A stretch of DNA of 9,543 nucleotides, taken from Anaerofilum sp. (lineage in GTDB: Bacteria; Bacillota; Clostridia; Oscillospirales; Ruminococcaceae). The position numbers were made by a program, and so were the translations under genes. This document shows positions 1 to 6,596 of the stretch, in pieces (the first letter of the stretch is position 1; each line of letters opens with the position of its first letter). The notes beneath the pieces are model-generated. The model did no database searches. It was not told the origin of the DNA and was given only the letters and a program-made list of their open reading frames with translations. The stretch is from assembly GCA_020024115.1 (NCBI GenBank), contig JAHHUF010000065.1:1-9543 (forward strand). The letters are read 5' to 3'.

Positions 1-53
1 TCTTGATTTTTCTTGTATATTTTACAGTTTTTTTACTTCTCTTTATTTGAATA

Positions 54-64
54 TATGGTATACT
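54..64 (+). promoter_or_regulatory. Candidate extended -10 promoter for the small ORF and esterase
   Basis: TATACT at 59-64 is preceded by TG one base upstream (TGGTATACT), which is an extended -10 form for the housekeeping sigma factor. No convincing -35 hexamer lies 16-18 bases upstream, as expected for an extended -10 promoter. Transcription would start near 71, giving a leader of about 40 bases before the small ORF at 111. The call rests on motif reading only. Confidence 0.45.
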
Positions 65-110
65 TTAAATAGAATATTTTTTCATTTTTCATCAAAGGAG
101 GGATTTTTTT

Positions 111-230
111 ATGAAAGCTATTTTTAAGCTTATGGCATTGGCTGCTGTTGTATGTGCCGCCTGTGTATTTGCTGCACAGCGTTCACACAACAATTATGTT
201 GAAATACACGACTCCAATGACAACTTTTAA
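111..230 (+). CDS. 39-residue hydrophobic small protein, function unknown
   Basis: This ATG-initiated ORF of 39 codons plus TAA is preceded by an excellent ribosome binding site (AAAGGAGGG at 94-102). The product begins with MKAIFK, then has a hydrophobic Ala/Val/Cys-rich segment at about residues 7-22, then a polar tail ending in DSNDNF. That layout fits either a signal peptide or a single membrane anchor with a short outside tail. Two cysteines (15 and 18) sit in the hydrophobic segment, but no canonical lipobox is present. It ends 18 bases before the esterase start at 249 and probably shares its mRNA. I do not recognise the family. The strong SD and proper stop argue that it is translated; it could also act as a leader peptide for the esterase. 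Its size puts it below common gene-calling cut-offs. Confidence 0.6.
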   Translation: MKAIFKLMALAAVVCAACVFAAQRSHNNYVEIHDSNDNF

Positions 231-248
231 AAAACGGAGATGTTTTTT

Positions 249-1022
249 ATGGCATTACTTCAAACTTGTTTTTATTCCAACTGTTTGGGAATACAGTCCC
301 GAATGAATGTCATTTTGCCTGAATCTTCCCAAGGGATTGGGCTTTCCACTGATTCCACATCCCGAAACAGTATCCCTGTGCTGTATCTTCTTCATGGGCT
401 GTCCGATGATGAATCCATCTGGCTGCGGCGCACCTCCATTGAACGCTACGCTGCCCGCCGTCAAATGGCAGTCATTATGCCCTGTGGTGGCAGAAGTTTT
501 TATTGCAATACCTTATCCGGGGAACGCTATTGGGATTTTCTTTCTGTTGAATTGCCCCAAATTGTGCAATCCTTTTTTCACCTTTCTCCCAGTCGTGAAA
601 ACACCTTTGCAGCAGGGCTTTCAATGGGTGGATATGGCGCACTAAAATTGGCTTTATCTCAGCCGAAACGCTTTTGTGCAGCAGCTTCTTTTTCAGGGGC
701 ATTGGACATTGCAGAAATGATGGAAAATAAGTGCTTGCCTTTGCACCCGCTTTCAAATGTTTTTCACACCGCATCTGAAGTCAAAAACAGTCCGCAAGAT
801 GTTTATTCTCTTTTGGAATCTCCCACAGCACTTGCTCATAAACCTCAGCTGTATGTCAATTGTGGTATGGATGATTCCTTTTTGGATGCAAATCGCCGCT
901 TTGTGCAAAAAGCTGTTTCTTTGGGCTATTCTGTCACTGCCAGCGAAACCTCGAATCGTGACCATTGCTGGGAGCTTTGGGACGAGCAGATTGAAAAAGC
1001 ATTGGATTGGATGGGAATCTGA
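249..1022 (+). CDS. Alpha/beta-hydrolase esterase, tributyrin esterase / esterase D-like (PF00756 type)
   Basis: A 257-residue cytosolic serine esterase. The nucleophile elbow GLSMG places the catalytic Ser at residue 125, the acid is probably Asp209 in CGMDDSFLD, and the base is His239 in NRDHCWELW. The N-terminus (MALLQTCFYSNCLG, then MNVILPE) and the LYLLHGLSDDE segment, which forms the oxyanion region, match the EstA/tributyrin esterase branch, which hydrolyses short-chain acyl esters and sometimes S-formylglutathione. An ATG at 240 directly abuts GGAG (236-239) and cannot use it, so I chose the in-frame ATG at 249, with 9 bases of spacing. There is no signal peptide. Length is normal for the family. 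It follows the 39-residue ORF by 18 bases and is closed by the hairpin at 1048-1088. Exact substrate cannot be told; in gut Clostridia a role in removing acyl groups from dietary esters or carbohydrates is possible. Confidence 0.9.
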   Translation: MALLQTCFYSNCLGIQSRMNVILPESSQGIGLSTDSTSRNSIPVLYLLHGLSDDESIWLRRTSIERYAARRQMAVIMPCGGRSFYCNTLSGERYWDFLSVELPQIVQSFFHLSPSRENTFAAGLSMGGYGALKLALSQPKRFCAAASFSGALDIAEMMENKCLPLHPLSNVFHTASEVKNSPQDVYSLLESPTALAHKPQLYVNCGMDDSFLDANRRFVQKAVSLGYSVTASETSNRDHCWELWDEQIEKALDWMGI

Positions 1023-1047
1023 CACAAATTTTCTTCAAAGATACAAA

Positions 1048-1099
1048 AATCCGCTTGATTCTCTTTTCAAAAGAGAATCAAGCGGATTCTTTTATTTTA
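1048..1099 (+). terminator. Strong bidirectional intrinsic terminator between esterase and pepV
   Basis: A perfect 18-bp inverted repeat (1048-1065 with 1071-1088; loop TTCAA) is followed on the plus strand by CTTTTATTTTAT. Read on the minus strand, the same stem is followed by a run of five T. It lies 26 bases after the esterase stop and about 90 bases after the pepV stop on the other strand, so it can serve both convergent genes. Confidence 0.92.
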
Positions 1100-1175
1100 T
1101 GGTGTATCTGAAACCAAAAAATCAGCAAATTTTTGACTTTTCAGATAGCCTATAATTTTAAACTGCAAATTAAAA

Positions 1176-2579
1176 TTACAGTTCAATTTCCTGCAAAGCA
1201 AGAACACTCAGCAGATAAATTTTCAAAGCCTCGACCAAATGCTTCAAATTTGCACCTTCGTTGGGACCGTGTACATTACCCACAAAATCAGGCACATCAT
1301 CAGGCATTTTGCCCATTGCAGCCTCCGGTCCAAAGCTGACAGCAAAGGGGAAATGGCGTGCATAGGTTCCACCGCCCATAGTGAATGGCTTTGCATCTTC
1401 ACCAGTCACTTGGTTATAAACACCCAGCAAGGTCTGAATGGCAGGATGGTCAGCACTGATATAAAATGGAGCATTCTCTCGCTCTGCCCTCACCTGTGCA
1501 AATGCACCGGCAGCTTTTTCCAACTGTGCAGTGATGGTTTGTGCGGAGGTAGAAGTGGGATAGCGGCTGTTCAGATTTTGAATCAGCTTTCCGTCTTCCA
1601 TGCGGATTGTGCCGCCGATTACAGTCAATGGGTCGAACAAACCGTCATCACTGTTAATGCCGATTGCACTGCCATCGGTAGATGCAAACAATTTTTGCAG
1701 CAGTTCCAAATAACCTTTTTCTTCTTGATTGCAAAGGTTATTTTCCAGCAGATAATCCACAATCACACCAATTGCGTTGATGGTTCCGGCAGGGAATGCT
1801 GCATGGCCTGCCTTGCCTTTTGCCTCAATCTGAACCAAACCTTCACCAGCTTCAGAAAGAGTAATTCTCTCTTTTTCAGGCAATTCGGCAATATTTGCCT
1901 TGATAATACAGTGTGCCAAATCAGGAACCGCATTGCTTGCAACGCCACCCTTGAAATCAATAATGGTACCATTCAGAACATTACTGATTAAATCCGCACT
2001 ATACAAACCCTTTTCGCCATTGCAAACAGGGAACTCTGCATCAGGAGAGAAACAGAAATCAGGTGCAGGATAATGCTCCAAATAATATTCTACATCGCCC
2101 ATGCCGGTTTCCTCATTGCAACCCAGCAGGACACGGAAATTATACTTTGGCACAATTCCCTGCTCTTTCAAGAATTTTGCAATGTACAGGCACAATACAC
2201 TAGGACCCTTATCGTCCGAAACGCCACGACCAATCAGCCAGTCGCCTTCACGGCGCATACAGAATGGGTCAGTATCCCAGCCATTTCCCTCAGGAACAAC
2301 ATCCAAATGGGTGATGGTTGCCAAAGTTTTGTCGCTGGTTCCGTGCACCTGTACCCAACCAATATAGTTTTCTGCGTTGTAGGTTTCCAAACCCATTTCC
2401 TCAGCCATTTTCAAGGCTTCTTCCAGCACAGCACGGGGGCCTTTGCCAAAGGGTGCGTTTTCTTTCGGGGTTTCTTCCACGCTGCGAATATCAACCAAAC
2501 GCTTAATATCTCTTGCTATATTTTCTGCATTTTCTTCTGCAAATTTTTCTACAATCTCTTTCCATTTTGACAAATTCAT
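1176..2579 (-). CDS. pepV: M20 family zinc dipeptidase, PepV type
   Basis: A 467-residue cytosolic metallopeptidase that releases amino acids from dipeptides, with some aminopeptidase activity known in the family. Metal-site motifs are all present: HLDVVP (His91, Asp93), GRGVSDDKGP (bridging Asp122), CNEETG (catalytic Glu156 and ligand Glu157), SPDAEFP (Asp180), and the C-terminal VHGPNEG (His437). GKAGHAAFP lies in the lid/dimerisation domain and supplies the substrate-binding His. Length matches Lactobacillus PepV (about 470). The ATG at 2579 has GAGGAG about ten bases upstream. It is a single-gene transcription unit, convergent with the esterase and divergent from the NusG-like gene. No defects are seen. 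Succinyl-diaminopimelate desuccinylase is the main alternative in the M20 superfamily, but the length and the PDAEFP/NGEKG segment favour PepV. Confidence 0.93.
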   Translation of the reverse strand: MNLSKWKEIVEKFAEENAENIARDIKRLVDIRSVEETPKENAPFGKGPRAVLEEALKMAEEMGLETYNAENYIGWVQVHGTSDKTLATITHLDVVPEGNGWDTDPFCMRREGDWLIGRGVSDDKGPSVLCLYIAKFLKEQGIVPKYNFRVLLGCNEETGMGDVEYYLEHYPAPDFCFSPDAEFPVCNGEKGLYSADLISNVLNGTIIDFKGGVASNAVPDLAHCIIKANIAELPEKERITLSEAGEGLVQIEAKGKAGHAAFPAGTINAIGVIVDYLLENNLCNQEEKGYLELLQKLFASTDGSAIGINSDDGLFDPLTVIGGTIRMEDGKLIQNLNSRYPTSTSAQTITAQLEKAAGAFAQVRAERENAPFYISADHPAIQTLLGVYNQVTGEDAKPFTMGGGTYARHFPFAVSFGPEAAMGKMPDDVPDFVGNVHGPNEGANLKHLVEALKIYLLSVLALQEIEL

Positions 2580-2602
2580 TCTGTCACACTCCTCACTTTT
2601 AT

Positions 2603-2631
2603 TGTATAATCAAATATAGCATATCTGAAAA
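2603..2631 (-). promoter_or_regulatory. Weak candidate promoter for pepV
   Basis: On the minus strand, TATACA (2608-2603) lies 17 bases after TTTTCA (2631-2626). The -10 is a fair match to consensus and the -35 is poor. The -35 lies within the 27-bp palindrome at 2626-2652. The implied leader is only about 15-20 bases, which just includes the ribosome binding site. Confidence 0.3.
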
Positions 2632-2652
2632 GCCAAAATTTTGGTCTTTTCA
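2626..2652. repeat. 27-bp near-perfect palindrome upstream of pepV
   Basis: TGAAAAG-CCAAAA (2626-2638) is the inverted partner of TTTTGG-T-CTTTTCA (2639-2652): 13 paired bases per arm with a single unpaired T. It sits about 50 bases upstream of the pepV start and overlaps the possible -35. A repressor or activator binding site is the simplest reading; no T-run follows, so it is not a terminator. Confidence 0.5.
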
Positions 2653-2723
2653 AACAGCTTCAATGCTAAACAGACCAATGCTAATTTTGCACAATTCAAA
2701 ATCAATACATTTTGTGGTATCTC

Positions 2724-2752
2724 TTGAACTGTTATTTTTATTTTAGCATATT
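2724..2752 (+). promoter_or_regulatory. Weak candidate promoter for the NusG-domain protein
   Basis: TTGAAC (2724-2729) and CATATT (2747-2752) are separated by 17 bases and precede the gene start at 2828 by about 75 bases. The -35 is good and the -10 matches four of six positions. A second -10-like TGCATAC lies at 2754-2760. Confidence 0.35.
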
Positions 2753-2827
2753 TTGCATACGAAACAACTGCTTTTTTGCAGTGTTTTCAAACATTTCTCA
2801 TATTTTATTGTCAGAAAGGGTTCTTTC

Positions 2828-3154
2828 ATGCAACGCTCATCACTTCAAAACATTCTTTTTTGTGTTATTATTTTAGCAATCGCTGCATTCTTTTTGTTCA
2901 AACCAAAATCAAAAGGTGCAACTGCTGTGGTGAACTTTCCGAACGGAAGCCAAACAACCATTGACCTCACCCAAAACAAACAGTATGACTTTACATCAAA
3001 TGGGTATCAGGTTCATCTTGTTGTAGAAGATGGCTCCATCCGCTTTGTAGATTCTGAATGTCCCGACCATCTTTGCGAAGGCTTTGGCAGGCTCTCTCAT
3101 TCTGACCAAATGGCAACCTGTCTGCCTGCGGGGGTTTCGGTTATTGTAAATTGA
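2828..3154 (+). CDS. Membrane-anchored NusG domain II protein
   Basis: A 108-residue protein of the NusG_II domain family (PF07009). Residues 8-24 form one hydrophobic N-terminal anchor, followed by a small beta-domain outside the membrane. The diagnostic tail is present: CPDHLC (Cys78, Cys83), then GFGRLSHSDQMATCLP (Cys98) and a hydrophobic final strand. Family members are common in Firmicutes, often near ApbE or Gx-transporter genes, but neither is visible here and the function is not established. The reading frame is open back to 2753, but AAAGGG at 2815-2820 points to the ATG at 2828, which also gives a typical anchor. The stop at 3152-3154 is one base from the convergent gluQ stop. It is not the transcription factor NusG: the NGN and KOW domains are missing. 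Confidence 0.82.
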   Translation: MQRSSLQNILFCVIILAIAAFFLFKPKSKGATAVVNFPNGSQTTIDLTQNKQYDFTSNGYQVHLVVEDGSIRFVDSECPDHLCEGFGRLSHSDQMATCLPAGVSVIVN

Positions 3155-3155
3155 T

Positions 3156-4109
3156 TTATACTTCAAACAAATTTGTTGGCAAGCAAATATCCTGTTTCGG
3201 GATTTTTTCCCATTCAAAAAGCGGAATCAATTCCTGCAAAGAGATTTCTTTGGGGCAGTCAATCAAATTTGCCAAAAAAGCCAATTTGCCCAGAATTTGC
3301 TGTGAGGTAAAGTGTTGACGCAGACAATCCAGCGATAATGCACCATCCCGTTTAGAAAGCCGATTTCCCTCACTGTCCAAAACCAAAGGAATATGCCCAT
3401 ATTGTGGCAATCTTTCTGCCCCCAACTGTTGAGATAACCAAATTTGTCGTGGGGTACAGCCCAGCAAATCACGCCCACGCACCACCTGAGTGACCCCCAT
3501 CCGCAAATCGTCCACCACAACCGCCAACTGATATGCAAAGACCCCATCCGCACGCCGCAGCATAAAATCACCTGCCTGCTGTGCAAGATTTTCCTGCTGT
3601 GTTCCATACAGCAAATCCTCAAAACAAATCACCTGCTCTGGCACTTTCACCCGAAGTGCTGGAGTTTTTTGTTTTGCTTTTTCTGCTTGCTGTTGTGGGG
3701 TTAAATCTCTGCAAGCCCCTGAATATAAATATCGCCCATCCGACAAATGTGGTGCATTGGCGGTATGTAATTCAGCACGGGAACAAAAACAGGGATAAAG
3801 CATCTCCTTTTGCTGCAAAATTTCAATTGCTACTTGATAAGTTTCATCACATTGGCTTTGAATATAAGGGCTGTGCTGTCCCCCTTTTGTTCCACCTTCA
3901 TCCCAATCCAACCCAAACCAAAGCAATTCTTCCTGCAATTTTTCTGCATATTCCATTCGGCTGCGTTGGGGGTCTAAATCCTCGATTCGCAGTATCATTT
4001 TTCCGTTTTCTTTTCTTGCTGCCAGCCATGCCAGCAAGCCGCAAAACAAATTTCCCAAATGGATTCGACCACTGGGTGTGGGTGCAAACCGTCCAACTGT
4101 TTGTTTCAT
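3156..4109 (-). CDS. gluQ: Glutamyl-tRNA synthetase paralogue, GluQ-RS type (tRNA-Asp queuosine glutamylation)
   Basis: A 317-residue class I synthetase core without the C-terminal anticodon-binding domain of GltX (GltX is about 480-490). GluQ enzymes activate glutamate and attach it to the queuosine at position 34 of tRNA-Asp. Visible motifs: GRFAPTPSG (6-14), the HIGH-equivalent HLGN (17-20), RIEDLDPQR, and the KMSKS-equivalent RLSKRDG (250-256). The zinc ligands of GluQ are present as Cys107, Cys109, Tyr129 and Cys133, spaced C-x-C then Y-x3-C. The start ATG overlaps the upstream stop by four bases (ATGA), implying translational coupling; an AGAGGA site precedes it. It is the last gene of the three-gene unit. 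A glutamyl-tRNA synthetase lacking its anticodon domain is the alternative label; the zinc pattern and size favour GluQ. Confidence 0.87.
   Translation of the reverse strand: MKQTVGRFAPTPSGRIHLGNLFCGLLAWLAARKENGKMILRIEDLDPQRSRMEYAEKLQEELLWFGLDWDEGGTKGGQHSPYIQSQCDETYQVAIEILQQKEMLYPCFCSRAELHTANAPHLSDGRYLYSGACRDLTPQQQAEKAKQKTPALRVKVPEQVICFEDLLYGTQQENLAQQAGDFMLRRADGVFAYQLAVVVDDLRMGVTQVVRGRDLLGCTPRQIWLSQQLGAERLPQYGHIPLVLDSEGNRLSKRDGALSLDCLRQHFTSQQILGKLAFLANLIDCPKEISLQELIPLFEWEKIPKQDICLPTNLFEV
3189..3208 (+). terminator. Candidate plus-strand terminator inside the 3' end of gluQ
   Basis: ATCCTG (3189-3194) pairs with CGGGAT (3198-3203), including one G-U pair, around a TTT loop. A run of six T (3203-3208) follows, starting with the last stem base. 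It is 35 bases past the NusG-like stop, and no other terminator exists between the convergent genes. The stem is short, so this is moderate evidence only. Confidence 0.4.
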
Positions 4110-5017
4110 TCTGTTTCCTCTTGGGGCAGTTTATCTTTGCAGATTCCGCCATCATCATAGCTGAAATTCCCAATCATTTTCGCAAACTGCAAAAAAGAAA
4201 TTTCCTCTTTTTGCCATGCCTGATACTGCATCAGCAGTTGGGCTGTACGGCTTTCTGCAATTTTCAAAAGCTGCCAAATATCCTGCTGCATCGGTTGTTT
4301 TGTAGCCGGATGAATCCATTTCTCAGGCAAATTTTTCTTTAGTTTTGCCGGGGTGATATGACCTGTAATAAATCCCGCCCCACCAAATGCAACTCGTTCT
4401 GCCAACCAGAAAATCGTCCACTTTATACCAAAACGGGAGACAAAAATCGACCGCAAAAATCGGGTGTGATAATAGCTGTCAATAAACGGTTGTTTATCTA
4501 GCTGCATCTGATAGGTTTGATTGATTGTCTGCTGCAACAGTTCTGCAATTTGTTCCAGTTCTTGTCCTGTCAAATTGGGGCAACTGTCTCTTGCTGGGAC
4601 AGCCGCATCGTTAAAATCTTGCTGATGCAAATAGCTGTCCAATTCTGCCTCAAAATAGCCATGCCCTCCCACTTCACCATACACTTGTCCTTTTTGCGCC
4701 AAAAATTCCACATAGGGATGAATGATGCAATCCGTAGCATAATGACATAAAAATCCTGCTGCATAGGCTTTTTGTGGTTCTGTCTTTGCAGATTTTACCA
4801 ATGTTTGCAAAAATTCCCCTGTTTTTGCATGGTGCATTTTTGCCCCCAAAGCCGGCAAATCAGGGTTTCTCTTTTTTCCACTTTTCCAAACAGAATAGCA
4901 AAACAGAATATCCAGCCCTTGACAACCCAGCAAAAATGCTGTTTTGCTGTATGGCAAAAATGCGGCTTTTTCAGCGGCTTTTTGACCGATTTTAATATGG
5001 GTATATGCTTCAGGCAT
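4106..5017 (-). CDS. Zinc-dependent phospholipase C-fold protein (PF00882 type)
   Basis: A 303-residue protein with the metal-ligand pattern of the zinc-dependent phospholipase C / S1-P1 nuclease fold. Candidate ligands appear in order: His7 (YTHIKIG), Asp36 (GCQGLDILF), His62/His63, the HxxxD pair His92/Asp96 (CHYATD), His100, and the HxxxE pair His119/Glu123 (GHGYFEAE). These parallel the ligands of Bacillus PC-PLC. There is no signal peptide and the N-terminus starts directly with MPEAYTHI, so it is probably cytosolic, unlike secreted virulence PLCs. The substrate is unknown; phospholipid headgroup or another phosphodiester cleavage is inferred from fold only. The start overlaps the end of the transporter gene by eight bases, with its SD (AAAGGAG) inside that gene about 13 bases upstream. 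Its stop overlaps gluQ by four bases. Confidence 0.82.
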   Translation of the reverse strand: MPEAYTHIKIGQKAAEKAAFLPYSKTAFLLGCQGLDILFCYSVWKSGKKRNPDLPALGAKMHHAKTGEFLQTLVKSAKTEPQKAYAAGFLCHYATDCIIHPYVEFLAQKGQVYGEVGGHGYFEAELDSYLHQQDFNDAAVPARDSCPNLTGQELEQIAELLQQTINQTYQMQLDKQPFIDSYYHTRFLRSIFVSRFGIKWTIFWLAERVAFGGAGFITGHITPAKLKKNLPEKWIHPATKQPMQQDIWQLLKIAESRTAQLLMQYQAWQKEEISFLQFAKMIGNFSYDDGGICKDKLPQEETE

Positions 5018-6248
5018 GAGTTATCTGCTGCTCCTTTTTCAAGTATTTTGGCAGACATACAAAGTACAAAAATGCACCAACCAGAAAGATAATCAATACA
5101 CTCAAAACACCCCACGGTGTTGCACGCTGAGATACTTCAACCAACACTTCGGAAGGTGCACCCACAAGGATGTTTTCTTTATGGCGAATCACCGCTGCTG
5201 CCCAACCGCTGCTCAGTGCTACAAGAGATGGGCCCATAATGGCAGAAAACCGCCCAAAAATATCATAGAATCCAAAAAACTCTCCACTTCGTTTTTTATC
5301 AGGAATCATTTTTCCAAACATACTGCGGGACAATGCTTGGATTCCACCCTGGCTGGTCGCAACCAAAATTGCCAGCACCCAAAACTGCCAAACACTGCGC
5401 ACAAAAAAGCGAAACACAGAAATTCCCATATAAATGCAAATCCCGACACCAATCCTAACCTGCGGGCTGAACCGTTCGGATAAATTGATATACAGCAAAC
5501 AGAACGGAAGCCTCAGCACCTGCACCAAAAGCAGAGCAAGCAGAATTTCTGCGTTGCCCAGTCCTTTCAGTGCGGAAGCTATGGCGTGTTTTTCTTTTTC
5601 AACGCCGCTTTTTTGCTGCACATTTTTGAGCAGCGGAATACTGAAAATCATCCACCATACAGAGGTAAAGCCAAACACCACCGACAGACAAATCAGCATA
5701 TCAACATCAACTCCTGCCATACTCAAAAACAACCGCAACGGAATGGTCGAGCCTCCAATATATCCCATTGCATAGCCCATCGTGGACACCTTATCCGTAC
5801 GGTCTTCGGTGATTACATCGGTCAAAAAGCTGTCATAGTACAAACTTGCACCTGAAAAACCAATTTGACTGACAATATACAAAATCAAAATTGCCAAACC
5901 AACCTTTTCGGCTGTTTCAGGATTGATAAAATCCAGCATTGGTGTAACCGCCAAAAATCCACAGGAAAGCACTCCAATCACCAGAAAAAAGCAAAACAAC
6001 TTTTTTTCGCATTCCTTTAAAATCGCCCAAAACTCCCATAACAGGTGCCATCAAAGCAATCACCAACATTGCGATACTGGTGCAATAGCCCCATGTATTC
6101 ATGCTGGATGCCGCATCGCCTGTGTATCCTGCCACGGTATTATAGAAAATCGGAAGAATCGTAATAATCACCACTGAATGTGCCGAGTTTGCCCAGTCGT
6201 ACATCATCCAGCTTTTTCTTGCTTGGTGTATCCTTTCAAAAATGCCAT
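5010..6248 (-). pseudogene. UMF1/Atg22-like MFS permease, disrupted by two compensating 1-base frameshifts
   Basis: The conceptual product is about 412 residues, a normal size for 12-helix MFS permeases of the UMF1 type (PF11700); substrate unknown. It is in three frame segments. It starts at ATG 6248 (MAFLKGYTKQEK, with GAGGGG upstream), but a TGA follows after 14 codons. The next segment, from 6207 (MMYDWANSAHS to GDFKGMRKK), is in another frame and on its own ends at 5917 (96 residues). From about 6002 down to 5010 the first frame resumes (FCFFLVIGVLSCG to QQITHA). Adding one A to the A5 tract at 6213-6217 gives KSWMMYDW, as in family members, and removing one A from the A7 tract at 6001-6007 restores MRKKLFCFF. 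The net frame is unchanged. As sequenced it is broken; true mutation, homopolymer sequencing error or slippage cannot be separated here. The 3' end overlaps the PLC gene by eight bases. Confidence 0.85.
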
Positions 6249-6318
6249 TTGATTTACCCCTCTTTTAAATTCCATTTGCTTATGTAAAAATTCATCAAAA
6301 GCCTGTTTGTTACAGTCT

Positions 6319-6347
6319 ATCATACCTTGTTGCAGATTGCAATAAAG
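6319..6347 (-). promoter_or_regulatory. Candidate promoter for the transporter-PLC-gluQ unit
   Basis: On the minus strand TATGAT (6324-6319) is a five-of-six -10 match. At 17-base spacing the -35 position holds CTTTAT (6347-6342), which is poor. That -35 lies inside the outer arm of the inverted repeat at 6342-6357, so a bound regulator could act there. Expected leader is about 65 bases. Confidence 0.4.
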
Positions 6348-6442
6348 TCAGGTTTAACAATTTATTGTTCTACCTATCTGATATTTTTACAATAATTTGA
6401 CTAAAACGCTCAATTTTAGTGAGCTTTTAAACCTGATTTTAT
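6342..6442. repeat. 101-bp element bounded by 16-base inverted repeats, in the only long gene-free stretch (6249-6550)
   Basis: ATAAAGTCAGGTTTAA (6342-6357) is inverted as TTAAACCTGATTTTAT (6427-6442), with 15 of 16 positions matching and the odd one able to form a G-U pair in RNA. Inside are two mutually exclusive small hairpins: ACTAAAA/TTTTAGT (6400-6406, 6414-6420) and GCTCA/TGAGC (6408-6412, 6420-6424). A third palindrome, AACAAT-TT-ATTGTT, is at 6356-6369. The element lies between the sigma-operon terminator and the transporter promoter. It codes for nothing. It could be a small non-autonomous mobile element (TA flanks a slightly shorter version of the repeat on both sides), a pair of looping operator sites, or a structured RNA. 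The rest of 6249-6550 shows only AT-rich sequence and the candidate promoter. Confidence 0.55.
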
Positions 6443-6550
6443 CCAAAGCCCTTTTTGTCATACAAAATAACATTGAATTTTTAGTGGTATTCCCCAAATA
6501 AAAGAATTTGATATTTTACAATAGATGGCTGCTTTTTACTGAATTTTTAC

Positions 6551-6582
6551 AAAAAACAGCCTTGCTGTCTGGGCAAGGCTGT
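6551..6582 (-). terminator. Intrinsic terminator of the sigma-factor operon
   Basis: ACAGCCTTGC (6556-6565) pairs perfectly with GCAAGGCTGT (6573-6582) around a 7-base loop. On the minus strand the stem is followed directly by a T-run (complement of 6551-6556). It lies 14 bases past the stop of the last gene of the four-gene operon. Confidence 0.92.
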
Positions 6583-6596
6583 CGAAAATCAAGCAA

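Noticed and set aside
1239..1991. 250-codon plus-strand open frame opposite pepV
   Set aside because: It is antisense to a dipeptidase with every catalytic motif, has low-quality Cys/His-rich composition and no ribosome binding site.
3581..4342. 253-codon plus-strand open frame opposite gluQ and the PLC-fold gene
   Set aside because: It spans two well-supported minus-strand genes and has no domain-like sequence; it is a reading-frame shadow.
6001..6008. Programmed ribosomal frameshift of the dnaX type at the A-tract
   Set aside because: A -1 slip on A-AAA-AAA leads into a frame that stops at once. Reaching the correct frame needs +1, and a second shift is needed near 6213, so a programmed event is unlikely.
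5917..6207. 96-residue stand-alone membrane protein
   Set aside because: Residues up to MRKK are the N-terminal part of the UMF1 permease; the tail after that is out-of-frame translation following the A7 tract.
6249..6550. Riboswitch or T-box leader before the transporter
   Set aside because: No T-box consensus (GGTGGNACC type) or known aptamer core was seen, and the inverted-repeat element lies upstream of the likely transcript start.
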